From: a virus
IMG/VR virus record: IMGVR_UViG_3300017963_000842
Span: 1 to 20,733 of that record
DNA: 20,733 bases
Strand: one strand, 5' to 3'
Part shown: in pieces, positions 5,486-13,173 of the stretch
Numbering within the stretch: the stretch's first letter is position 1
How the letters are laid out: each line of letters opens with the position of its first letter
Notes under the pieces: model-generated
What the model was told of the DNA's origin: nothing
The model's database searches: none
Seen by the model: the letters and a program-made list of their open reading frames with translations, nothing else
Program-made: the position numbers and the translations under genes

Positions 5486-8199
5486 CAAATCTTGCACTCA
5501 AAATAAATGCGATTAGAGGACTCAAAGGGAGTCAACCTTTTCAAGTCCCCATTCGCGCTACAATGGCAAAAGACCCTACACAGACCATAATGCTTAGGCA
5601 TGCGTGGATCATGGACACCAACGCGCGATTTGGTGCCCTTAAGTCGGTAATACGCACAAGCATTGTGGACAATGACTGCTTCGGTCTTAAGGAAAAGCCA
5701 AAAGACGTCGCAGAAATTATTGCGATGTCACGACTCCAGGATGAACTTGATAAGTTGACTCCTGTTACTCCGAATGGATTCGCCTACAATAAGAACCAAA
5801 GAAAAGTAAGTGGGTTTATGTCATGGTTAAGGGAACAGGAACAACTCGGTATTCTGGAAGTCACAGCTGGACGAGCCCGGGATGGAGTTGACGCATGGTC
5901 AAATGTGTATATTCGTTCTTCTTATCAGAAAGGACTCCAACGTGCCAGACAAGATTTAATTGCCACCGGAGTAGAGTTAAATCCTTTTTCTGAAATACCT
6001 GGAGGAGTCGGAACTGTATTCAAACAACCTTTCCATGCGGAAGCGGTAGGACTCATTTATACCCGAGTGTATGATGAACTCCGTGGTGTGACCAGAGCAA
6101 TGGATGGGGATATATCAAGAGTACTATCCCGGGGACTGGCAGAAGGGAAAGGTCCGGAAGCTTTAGCCAGAGCATTAAATCAAAGAGTAGATGCGATTGG
6201 AGTGAACCGAGCAAGGCTGATAGCCAGAACAGAAACAGTTCTTGCTTTCAATACTGCGGCCATTAACTCCTATACTTCCGCAGAACAGATTATTGGAAAG
6301 ACTATCTATGTACAATGGTGGACTGCAGGTGATGCCAAAGTACGACCCGCCCATATCGAACGTCATGGAGAAGTATATAAGAAAGACGAAGCGTATGATA
6401 TGCTGGGAGAACCGAACTGCCGTTGTACAGTACTTCCATATATACCGGATTGGAAAACGAAAGGAAAGGTCGGTGGAGTGGAAGGAAAAGGAGTTGTTCC
6501 TTCTGAGGCAATGCAAGAAGCCGTTTATGGTGGCCCGGGAATCATATCTGCCATTATTGATATAGCTTCACAGGGAAAGTATATGAGTGCGGATGATGTA
6601 GTAGAACAACTCATACCACTCTTTCCGGGTAGAAGTGCAGAAGCCATGCGTAAAACGGTCACGGCACAACTCGGTTCTCAGTTAAAGTCAAAAGGGTATG
6701 TAATTGAGAAAATGAAAGAGGGAAGGAAGACTCTATATAAAATTGCAAGGAAACCGGATGGGAAGAAAGTTAAACCGAAACCCAAGCCGAAGCCGGTAGT
6801 CAAACCAAAGCCGGATAAGAAAGTTAAACCGAAACCCGGTCCGACTCCTCCTCCTACTAAAGCAAAGACTGTGACTGGAGCCATCATAGATATTGCCAGT
6901 GAGGATTTCGTTACCGTAGACCAAGTTACAGAAGCACTCAAGAAGTTGTTTCCGGATAGAGTAAGAGCAAAGATGCGGAAAACAGTTCAGGCTCAACTCG
7001 GTTCACAGCTCCGGGCAAAAGGATATGTGATTGAGAAATATAAAGAAGGGCGGATTACTTATTATAAGATTACTGGTAAACCGGATGGAAAGAAAGTAGT
7101 CCCCAAGAAAACAACTCCTGCGAAAAAGACCATTCCTAAGAAACCGGAAAAGATAGATAAGGCAGGACTCCAGATGTTGTTAGATGATTTGGAGGAACAG
7201 AAGCTTATTTTACAAAAGGAGTTGACTGATTTAAATTCGAGTAATCTTAGTTCTATAGATAAATATATGAAGAGGACTTTAATTGAAGCGGAATTAAAAC
7301 AACTCCGACTTCAGATAGCGAGTGTTTACTATGAACAGAAAGACTTCGCAGCTATTCGTCAAATGAAACGTGATAGAGTATTCCCGAGAGTGTCTAAAGA
7401 TAGTCAAACACTACTCGCGAAATCAGGTAAGCTTGCACATTTCAATAAGGTAGTAGATGATGCATTTGATTATATGCCCTATGACTTAGTAGAAGACCTA
7501 ATGGAGAACTCCAAGATATATCTTCATGATAAAAGATACTTTCGAGCATACCATCAAGGTATGTATACGGGAGGAGATTTATATAGTTCAAATATTCATT
7601 TGGGACTTTATAATTTGGACTCTACTACTATGGCTCATGAATTCGCTCATGCAATAGATCAATATTGGAGTGGAAAAAGAAATAGAGTTGGTGGTTGGTG
7701 GAGTGATAGTAAATATATTAAAAAGAAGGACGGTGATAAATATCGTAAGTTGTTTAAGAATCAACATTCTGGTAAAAAGAGAATATACACTAATGGGGAC
7801 GGGGAGTACTGGGAAGACAATTGGATTCATAATTATGAAGGACGTGTTTATACTCGTAGTTATGGAGATACCGGGATAGAGTGGTGGTCGATGAACATGC
7901 AACGGTATGCTGAATATCGTACGATTCAAAATGACCTCAAAAGTAATATAGTGAAAACCCAAAGAGTTTGGAGAAGAGATATTGATTTTTTAAAACAGAC
8001 AATTAAAGAAGCACCAAAATATTCATATCGTAGTGAGTATGCGAAAAAACAGTTAAAGAAGTATGGTGATTTCGATAAGTATATACAACTAAAGGCATTA
8101 GAAGTAAGTAATTGGGACGCTGTAAGGGAGAAGTATACCCATCTTGCTAAATTCATTGAAGATAAATTTAATACTAACTTTATAGCATACGGAAAATAA
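5482..8199 (+). CDS. MuF minor head protein fused to winged-helix-like repeats and an HExxH metallopeptidase-like domain
   Basis: The N-terminal 345 residues form a phage Mu gpF/SPP1 gp7-type head morphogenesis protein, with the signature from ARTETVLAFNTAAINSY (about 248) to PNCRCTVLPYI (about 311-321). Such proteins bind the portal and may be ejected with the DNA. The C-terminal 560 residues are an addition: a winged-helix-like repeat (about 353-430), a Lys/Pro-rich linker (about 431-463), a second, clearly homologous repeat (about 465-542), a coiled-coil-like region (about 560-630) and a zincin-like domain with H719-E-F-A-H723. E in GIEWW may be the third zinc ligand. The DNA becomes more AT-rich in the last 600 bases, consistent with an exchangeable tail as in MuF polymorphic toxins. 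The substrate is unknown. It may be a protease acting on head proteins or an effector delivered to the host. Confidence 0.85.
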   Translation: MTNLALKINAIRGLKGSQPFQVPIRATMAKDPTQTIMLRHAWIMDTNARFGALKSVIRTSIVDNDCFGLKEKPKDVAEIIAMSRLQDELDKLTPVTPNGFAYNKNQRKVSGFMSWLREQEQLGILEVTAGRARDGVDAWSNVYIRSSYQKGLQRARQDLIATGVELNPFSEIPGGVGTVFKQPFHAEAVGLIYTRVYDELRGVTRAMDGDISRVLSRGLAEGKGPEALARALNQRVDAIGVNRARLIARTETVLAFNTAAINSYTSAEQIIGKTIYVQWWTAGDAKVRPAHIERHGEVYKKDEAYDMLGEPNCRCTVLPYIPDWKTKGKVGGVEGKGVVPSEAMQEAVYGGPGIISAIIDIASQGKYMSADDVVEQLIPLFPGRSAEAMRKTVTAQLGSQLKSKGYVIEKMKEGRKTLYKIARKPDGKKVKPKPKPKPVVKPKPDKKVKPKPGPTPPPTKAKTVTGAIIDIASEDFVTVDQVTEALKKLFPDRVRAKMRKTVQAQLGSQLRAKGYVIEKYKEGRITYYKITGKPDGKKVVPKKTTPAKKTIPKKPEKIDKAGLQMLLDDLEEQKLILQKELTDLNSSNLSSIDKYMKRTLIEAELKQLRLQIASVYYEQKDFAAIRQMKRDRVFPRVSKDSQTLLAKSGKLAHFNKVVDDAFDYMPYDLVEDLMENSKIYLHDKRYFRAYHQGMYTGGDLYSSNIHLGLYNLDSTTMAHEFAHAIDQYWSGKRNRVGGWWSDSKYIKKKDGDKYRKLFKNQHSGKKRIYTNGDGEYWEDNWIHNYEGRVYTRSYGDTGIEWWSMNMQRYAEYRTIQNDLKSNIVKTQRVWRRDIDFLKQTIKEAPKYSYRSEYAKKQLKKYGDFDKYIQLKALEVSNWDAVREKYTHLAKFIEDKFNTNFIAYGK

Positions 8200-8200
8200 A

Positions 8201-8491
8201 ATGGCAAAAGAACAAAGAGTAGTAGGGATCGAGAAGGATGGAGTCAAGGGAACTATCACCTTTGATAACGTAGAAAATAAAAAAGTTAATTTTTCTCTTG
8301 ACTTCGGTGACGACGGTGTTAAAAGTGAGGTTGAAAATTATCTTACAACAGAACAGGAATTTTGGATCCCGGAGTCGGACAGGATTGATGACTATCGAGT
8401 AGACAAAGAGAAACCCACGAAGAGTCCAATGTATTTTTCATTGGCCCTTTGTACTCTACATTCTAAACACGGTGTATGGGTGAACTGGTAA
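8201..8491 (+). CDS. Small acidic protein of unknown function (96 aa), directly after the MuF fusion
   Basis: This 96-residue protein begins one base after the MuF stop. Its ribosome binding site is poor (GGAAAATAAA), suggesting translation by reinitiation after MuF. It looks like a compact alternating beta-strand fold (VVGIEKDGVKGTITFDNV, VNFSLDFGDD) with a C-terminal Trp-containing segment, and has no signal or membrane segment. I do not recognise the family. A gene placed directly behind a polymorphic effector is sometimes its immunity or inhibitor protein; here that is only a positional idea. It could equally be a small head component. Confidence 0.6.
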   Translation: MAKEQRVVGIEKDGVKGTITFDNVENKKVNFSLDFGDDGVKSEVENYLTTEQEFWIPESDRIDDYRVDKEKPTKSPMYFSLALCTLHSKHGVWVNW

Positions 8492-8501
8492 GGAGGAATA
8501 G

Positions 8502-9959
8502 ATGTTACTTCATCATTTGCAATTTATGATTGATAACTTCGCCGTTCGGCAGGAGTCGTTGGAAGGGAAGGAGTACTATGTGGCTCCTGTTATAATGTTG
8601 ACCGAAGGAGTACACAACGGTTCAACCGGACCTTTATTTTATCCAGCGGCAGAGATAAAGAAAAGTGCCAAGTCATGGAATGGTGTGCCGGTTACCCTCC
8701 CCCATCCCACCACAGAAGACGGTGTCCCAGTCAGTGCCAATTCCCCCGAGATGATAGATGCGTTTCGGGTCGGTCAAATCTTTAATTCCAATTATTCCGA
8801 TGGTAAACTCAAGGCAGAGGCTTGGCTTGATATTGAGAAGCTGGCCGCTTTGGGTAAAGTTGGTATAGTAGACAACATCAAGAAAAACCAAAAGATGGAA
8901 GTGTCTACCGGATTATTTTCAGATGAGGACGACTCTCCCGGAAAATGGAATGAGGAGGACTACATCGCTGCGGTGTCCAATTTTCGCCCTGACCATTTAG
9001 CTCTACTCCCTGATACGGTGGGAGCCTGTAGCTGGGAAGATGGATGTGGTATTCGGGATAACTTCAGTAACACTCGTTCACTTGACCAGACTATGAATTC
9101 CATTTACCAGATATTCAGTGCCAAGAGTACTGATGCGATTGGGTATTATGTTCTGGAGGTGTATAAAGACCATTTAATATATGAGAAGTACAAACGGAAG
9201 TCTGCGGATGCTCCGGTTCTGTATAAGCAGAACTACTCCATAGATAAGAATAACGTAGCTGAATTGACAGGTCAGCCGCAGGAAGTAAAGCGTCAGGTTA
9301 AATATGTAACTGTTAACATCAAACAACAGGAGGAAGGTAAAATGTCAAAGAAAAAAACAAATGATAAGTGTTGCCCGGAGAAGGTGCAGCTGTTGATCGA
9401 AAACGAGAGCACCCCGTTTGAAGAAACCGACCGGGATTGGTTGGAGTCCATGACCGAGGAGCAGATCGACAAACTGGCTCCCAAGACCAATGAAGGGGAA
9501 GGCGGGGATAACTCCGATGGGAATGAAGGCACCCGTTCAAGTTCCGAGGACATTCAGAATGCGGCCAATAAGGGTGCCGGAGAAGGGGATAACAACTCCG
9601 AGGAAGGAGTCCCCATTACGGACATCCAGCAGAACCAAAACACCCAGACCCCGCAGACCGTGGAGCAGTACATCCAGAACGCTCCGGTCGAAATGCAGGG
9701 AGTTTTGAATGAAGGTCTGGCCATGCACCGTCAGCAGAAAAAGGCTTTGATTGATGGTCTTTTGGCCAATCAGAACAACTCCTTTACCAAGGAACAGCTC
9801 GAAGCCAAAGATTTGGGAGAGCTCAAAAGTCTGGCCCAATTGGCCGGAACGTCAACCCAGAATTATAAAGGTCAGGGAGGAGCCATTCCCAGAAACAATG
9901 ATGACTCCACCACTGTCGAGCCGCTGGACATGCCGGTTATGAATTTCGGTTCCGAGTAA
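8502..9959 (+). CDS. DUF2213-type prohead protease with C-terminal scaffold
   Basis: This 485-residue protein starts at an ATG behind a strong AAGGAGG. The first half matches DUF2213 phage proteins: a SWNGVPVTLPHP segment near residue 60, an FRVGQIFN region near 90, and the conserved GACSWEDGCGIRDN near 172-185. This family sits before capsid genes and is thought to be the head maturation protease. The second half (from about 281) is acidic and rich in Gln and Asn with a helical end, as expected of scaffolding protein. A well-formed internal start at 9342 in the same frame would make the scaffold alone. The arrangement parallels nested protease/scaffold pairs such as lambda C/Nu3. Catalytic residues were not identified with confidence. 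Confidence 0.82.
   Translation: MLLHHLQFMIDNFAVRQESLEGKEYYVAPVIMLTEGVHNGSTGPLFYPAAEIKKSAKSWNGVPVTLPHPTTEDGVPVSANSPEMIDAFRVGQIFNSNYSDGKLKAEAWLDIEKLAALGKVGIVDNIKKNQKMEVSTGLFSDEDDSPGKWNEEDYIAAVSNFRPDHLALLPDTVGACSWEDGCGIRDNFSNTRSLDQTMNSIYQIFSAKSTDAIGYYVLEVYKDHLIYEKYKRKSADAPVLYKQNYSIDKNNVAELTGQPQEVKRQVKYVTVNIKQQEEGKMSKKKTNDKCCPEKVQLLIENESTPFEETDRDWLESMTEEQIDKLAPKTNEGEGGDNSDGNEGTRSSSEDIQNAANKGAGEGDNNSEEGVPITDIQQNQNTQTPQTVEQYIQNAPVEMQGVLNEGLAMHRQQKKALIDGLLANQNNSFTKEQLEAKDLGELKSLAQLAGTSTQNYKGQGGAIPRNNDDSTTVEPLDMPVMNFGSE
9342..9959 (+). CDS. Nested scaffolding protein, in-frame internal start
   Basis: Inside the DUF2213 gene an ATG at 9342 is preceded by CAGGAGG (9328-9334) at optimal spacing, and lies in the same frame as the long protein (Met281). 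It would give 205 residues starting MSKKKTNDKCCPEK, followed by an acidic Ser/Asn/Glu-rich region, a Gln/Thr-rich linker and C-terminal helices. This is a typical make-up for a scaffold that shapes the prohead and interacts with capsid protein through its C-terminus. Base composition becomes richer in G+C about 30 bases after this start, matching the abundant capsid genes that follow. The separate product is inferred from the start signal, not shown. Confidence 0.6.
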   Translation: MSKKKTNDKCCPEKVQLLIENESTPFEETDRDWLESMTEEQIDKLAPKTNEGEGGDNSDGNEGTRSSSEDIQNAANKGAGEGDNNSEEGVPITDIQQNQNTQTPQTVEQYIQNAPVEMQGVLNEGLAMHRQQKKALIDGLLANQNNSFTKEQLEAKDLGELKSLAQLAGTSTQNYKGQGGAIPRNNDDSTTVEPLDMPVMNFGSE

Positions 9960-10039
9960 TCGGAACCCAGAGTAAATCTTAACCATTATATATAGTGTTT
10001 GAAATCATATCATAAACAATTAACAAGGAGGAAACAAAA

Positions 10040-10501
10040 ATGGCTTACAATACTATTGCAGTTATTTCTGAAGGTTCAGTTCAGAAAGAAGCGCTGGCGA
10101 GTGGATCAATCACGCCCGGTCACCTTCTGGAGCAGACCACTGCTGCGGCCGATACCGTAAAGGTTCATGCCACGGCTGGCGGACATGCACAGAGTGCTTT
10201 TGCGGTGGAGGACGATCTGCAGGGCAATACCATTGACGATGCTTATGCCTCCGGGAAGAGAGTGTTGTACAAGGTGTTCCGACCCGGTGATGAGGTATAT
10301 GCCTTGATTGCAAACGGGGAAAATATTTCCAAAGACGACATGCTCATGTCCGCTGGAGATGGTACCTTGAAAGAGACAACTGGTGATTCTTCAGGTACCA
10401 TTGTAGAACCACATATTGTTGGGTATGCTCGGGAAGCCTGTGATATGTCCGACTCCAGCGGAGCCGATCCTTCCGGTCGGTGTCTCGTGGAAATCTGTTA
10501 A
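10040..10501 (+). CDS. Capsid decoration (cement) protein
   Basis: This 153-residue protein behind a strong AAGGAGG lies between the scaffold and the major capsid gene, the usual place for a head-stabilising decoration protein. The sequence is mostly beta-rich with many small residues: SGSITPGHLLEQT near 22, GDEVYALIANGENISKDDMLMSAGDGTL near 85-110, and a C-terminus ending RCLVEIC. The pattern of a start-site beta-hairpin and a late GDGTL turn resembles phage structural cement proteins. Codons are G+C-ending as in the capsid gene, suggesting high expression. Family assignment is by context plus overall character, so moderate. Confidence 0.7.
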   Translation: MAYNTIAVISEGSVQKEALASGSITPGHLLEQTTAAADTVKVHATAGGHAQSAFAVEDDLQGNTIDDAYASGKRVLYKVFRPGDEVYALIANGENISKDDMLMSAGDGTLKETTGDSSGTIVEPHIVGYAREACDMSDSSGADPSGRCLVEIC

Positions 10502-10575
10502 CCTTAACCCACAACTCATCATCGATTGTAGTTAAGAGTAGTCAAATATAAATATTAACTAAGGAGGGAAACAAA

Positions 10576-11628
10576 ATGAGAGACGCGAATGTTGATACCT
10601 TTTTTCAGGGAAAGGCATTTGGTCCTGTTGCACAGCGTTTGGTGGCCAATGGGATGAATGCTGGAGCCCTGCGTCCATGGGAAGAGGAAGGTGGTGATTC
10701 CTACATCAATGTGAATGGTCAGTTGATCCGGGTTAACGCTTCCACTCTTCGTAAAGATGAGTGGAAAGACATGGATCAGGCAGTACTCAAGGCCGCTCAA
10801 CAGAGACTGATTGGAGTTACAGACTTAAATTCCCGGGGATTGACCTATAACATCAGCAATGGTCTGGGAACCACGGTTCTGGAGTATGAGAACCTTGGTG
10901 ACATTTCAGACGCTGAAATGAATATGGATGCAGTAACCCGCGGCCGGGATGATCGTCCGAAATACGACATCGCTTATTTGCCCCTGCCGGTCATCCATAA
11001 ATCTTTTCATTTCAATATCCGTGCGCTGGCCGCTTCCAGAACGAGTGGTGCTCCTCTGGATACCACGATGGCTGAGATGTGTGGCCGTATGGTTGCTGAA
11101 AAGGTTGAGAGTATACTCTTCAATGGTTCCGGGACATTTGCCTATGGCGGTGGCACCATTTATGGGTATACCGATTTCCCGAGTCGTTTGACGGGTTCAC
11201 TCACGGCTGCTTGGGACGCTTCAGCTGCTACCGGGGCTACCATGTTAACTGACCTCCGTGCCATGAAACAGGCGAGTATTGATGCCCGCCATTATGGGCC
11301 GTGGGTAGTGTACATTCCCACCTCTTACGAAACGGCTTTGGATGCAGATTTTAAAGCTGCTTCCGATAAGACCATTCGGGAACGCTTACTCGAAGTGGGT
11401 GGGATTCTGGATATCAAGGTCGCTGATTTTCTGAGTACCGATTGTGTGCTCATGGTTCAAATGACCTCCAACGTTGTCCGCATGGTCAATGGTCTGGGTA
11501 TTACTCCGGTGGAATGGGATTCCGAGGGCGGTATGGTTTTCCATTACAAGGTCATGACCATCCAGGTTCCCCAGCTCCGTGCCGACCAGAACAGCCGAAC
11601 CGGCATCGTTCACTACTCCGAGCCCTAA
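10576..11628 (+). CDS. Major capsid protein (HK97 fold)
   Basis: This 350-residue protein follows AAGGAGG and directly precedes a strong terminator. It has the character of an HK97-fold capsid protein without a long delta domain: an N-terminal arm (VDTFFQGKAFGPVAQRLV), a central helix ending LFNGSGTFAYGGGTIYGYTDFP near 180-200, a helix LTDLRAMKQASIDARHYGPWVVYIPTSYETALD near 225-255, and a C-terminal strand pair VEWDSEGGMVFHYKVMTIQVPQLR. The GxxIYGYT element is seen in encapsulin-like capsid proteins. It is followed by no other capsid candidate. Its codon choice and strong ribosome binding site suit the most abundant virion protein. No separate protease-cleavable prodomain is obvious. Confidence 0.88.
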   Translation: MRDANVDTFFQGKAFGPVAQRLVANGMNAGALRPWEEEGGDSYINVNGQLIRVNASTLRKDEWKDMDQAVLKAAQQRLIGVTDLNSRGLTYNISNGLGTTVLEYENLGDISDAEMNMDAVTRGRDDRPKYDIAYLPLPVIHKSFHFNIRALAASRTSGAPLDTTMAEMCGRMVAEKVESILFNGSGTFAYGGGTIYGYTDFPSRLTGSLTAAWDASAATGATMLTDLRAMKQASIDARHYGPWVVYIPTSYETALDADFKAASDKTIRERLLEVGGILDIKVADFLSTDCVLMVQMTSNVVRMVNGLGITPVEWDSEGGMVFHYKVMTIQVPQLRADQNSRTGIVHYSEP

Positions 11629-11650
11629 TGGGTGGTGATCTTAAACCTTG

Positions 11651-11682
11651 AACTCCGGGTCTACTCCTGACCCGGAGTTTTT
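11651..11682 (+). terminator. Rho-independent terminator after the capsid gene
   Basis: AACTCCGGGT (11651-11660) and ACCCGGAGTT (11670-11679) form a perfect 10-bp stem with a 9-base loop, followed by a T-run (TTTTTA counting the last stem bases). It lies 22 bases after the capsid stop codon. It should stop or reduce transcription between the heavily expressed capsid genes and the accessory island. The enriched GGAGT/ACTCC pentamer occurs three times within it. Confidence 0.85.
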
Positions 11683-11713
11683 ACCATTAATTATAACCAA
11701 AAGGAGAATGACA

Positions 11714-12103
11714 ATGGCACGATTTAGAATGAAACAAAATGTTGGACCTCACCAAAGAAATGGTGAGTGGGTTCGTCCCGGTGATGTGATTGAATGTGAA
11801 GAAGAAGAACTTCGCAATGTCATAGATAAGTTTGATTTACTTCCCGGGAATGAAAAGCAGAAGTCGACCACAACTCCGGAGCCAACGGAGGAAACTGATA
11901 CTGATGATTCTGGGCCAGCGGATGAGGAAGAGGGAGTAGATGAGGAGGACGGCGAAGAGCCGGACGAAGAAGAAGTGGGTTTGGAGTTGGAAAACAAAGG
12001 CCGCGGGAAATGGAATGTTATCAATCCGGCGACCGGCGAAGCGATCAACGACAAGCCCCTGACCAAAAAAGAGGCTGAGAAATTACTTAGGAAGAACTAT
12101 TAA
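11714..12103 (+). CDS. Small acidic protein, possible head-completion factor
   Basis: The protein has 129 residues. The start is the ATG at 11714, seven bases after AAGGAG. The in-frame ATG at 11708 is too close to that site, and any longer start would lie on the terminator. Three parts are visible: a compact N-terminal segment (RPGDVIECEEEELRNVIDKF) like an SH3/KOW-type small domain, an extremely acidic low-complexity middle (Asp/Glu-rich, about 50-95), and a C-terminal segment GKWNVINPATGEAINDKPLTKKEAEKLL, a pattern I associate with small phage head proteins. It follows the capsid gene, so a neck or head-completion role is plausible. It is one base from the DUF115-like gene. Confidence 0.7.
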   Translation: MARFRMKQNVGPHQRNGEWVRPGDVIECEEEELRNVIDKFDLLPGNEKQKSTTTPEPTEETDTDDSGPADEEEGVDEEDGEEPDEEEVGLELENKGRGKWNVINPATGEAINDKPLTKKEAEKLLRKNY

Positions 12104-12739
12104 ATGATTGATCATCCTTGGTCCCCTCCAAAAATGTGGCAGGGTAATACTGCTTATATAATTGGAGGAGGCCCGAGCCTTAAGAGTCAGGACTTATCGC
12201 TGATCCATAAGAAACGTGTAATCGGAGTTAATAATGCTTTTTTACTTGGCGACTGGGTGGATGTCTGTTGGTTCGGGGATATGCAATGGGGGCGCTGGCA
12301 TAAGAAAGAACTCCTTACTAAATATCACGGTCTGGTAGCATCTTGTAATACAAATACTCATTTCGTCAGGAACCATCCCTGGATCAAATTTCTTCGTAGA
12401 GGAAAGGCGATGGGGATCGATCCTCAACCCGCACACGTTTCCTGGAATCACAACTCCGGCTGTAGTGCCATCAATTTAGCCTACCACTTCGGAGCCACAC
12501 GGATAGTCCTTCTCGGGTTCGATATGTCCAATGGAAAGAAAGGTGAAACACATTGGCATGGCGGACACAAACAACTCCCAAAAGATCAAAAAGGAAACAA
12601 CACCCCATATTCACGCTGGGTCAAGACAACTGCTTTCATATATCGGGATGCCAGAAAACTGGGAATAGAGATTTTAAATGCTTCCCCGATTACTACCATA
12701 ACCGTATTTCCAAAAGTTAAATTGGAGGACGTGGTATGA
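12104..12739 (+). CDS. DUF115/Maf-like putative glycosyltransferase
   Basis: This 211-residue protein has a Rossmann-like N-terminus: AYIIGGGPSLKSQD (17-30) followed by VIGVNNAFLLGDWVDVCWFGD (39-59). The conserved NSGCSAINLAYHFGATRIVLLGFDM is at about 117-141. This is the pattern of DUF115/MptE-like proteins, whose flagellar relatives (Maf) are linked to transfer of nonulosonic acids onto Ser/Thr of flagellin. The phage copy is a short, catalytic-core-sized version. It starts directly after the preceding stop (TAAATG) and overlaps the next gene by four bases. In this setting it may transfer a sugar, possibly to a virion protein. Donor and acceptor are unknown, and the family includes non-transferase members. 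Confidence 0.7.
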   Translation: MIDHPWSPPKMWQGNTAYIIGGGPSLKSQDLSLIHKKRVIGVNNAFLLGDWVDVCWFGDMQWGRWHKKELLTKYHGLVASCNTNTHFVRNHPWIKFLRRGKAMGIDPQPAHVSWNHNSGCSAINLAYHFGATRIVLLGFDMSNGKKGETHWHGGHKQLPKDQKGNNTPYSRWVKTTAFIYRDARKLGIEILNASPITTITVFPKVKLEDVV

Positions 12740-13173
12740 TTCAAGAAACTACTTTAAATGATTGCAAGGTTTGGAATGAAAATCTTGTGAATATTTATGA
12801 TTCTGTGATTGGTTATAAGACCAGCATTGGAACATTTGTGGAAATAAGTGGAGCTCATATAGGCGATTATTGTACTATCGGGGCTTATACTTTTATTCCT
12901 GTTGGAGTAGTACTTGGAAATAATGTATGGGTTGGTCCCAGAGTTACTTTTACCAATGATAAATATCCTCCAACTTCTAAAGATGATCCCCGTTACCCTT
13001 GGCCTACTATTGTTGAGGATGACGTGGTTATTGGTGCAGGAGCTTTAATACTCCCGGGTGTTACAATCGGCAAAGGTGCCATGATTGGAGCCGGGGCTAT
13101 CGTAACCAAAGATGTTGGGCCGGGCCAGATGTGGTATGGCCCTTGTGCCGAGTACCAAGGAGTTTCAAAATGA
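12736..13173 (+). CDS. Hexapeptide-repeat (left-handed beta-helix) acyltransferase
   Basis: The 145 residues are built of isoleucine-patch hexapeptides: IGTFVEISGAHIGDYCTIGAYTFI near 32-55, then VWVGPRVTFTNDKYP and a second run (VIGAGALILPGVTIGKGAMIGAGAIVTKDV) near 98-127. This folds as a trimeric left-handed beta-helix, using acyl-CoA to acylate an amino sugar. The NDKYP loop and the compact size resemble N-acetyltransferases for 3-amino-3-deoxy sugars (WlbB/QdtC-like). It overlaps both neighbours by four bases (ATGA), with GGAGG before the start. It probably acetylates a sugar nucleotide made or transferred by its neighbours. The exact substrate is not shown. Confidence 0.85.
   Translation: MIQETTLNDCKVWNENLVNIYDSVIGYKTSIGTFVEISGAHIGDYCTIGAYTFIPVGVVLGNNVWVGPRVTFTNDKYPPTSKDDPRYPWPTIVEDDVVIGAGALILPGVTIGKGAMIGAGAIVTKDVGPGQMWYGPCAEYQGVSK

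Noticed and set aside
11648-11713. Longer start for the small acidic protein
   Set aside because: It would place the coding start on the terminator hairpin, while a good AAGGAG serves the ATG at 11714.
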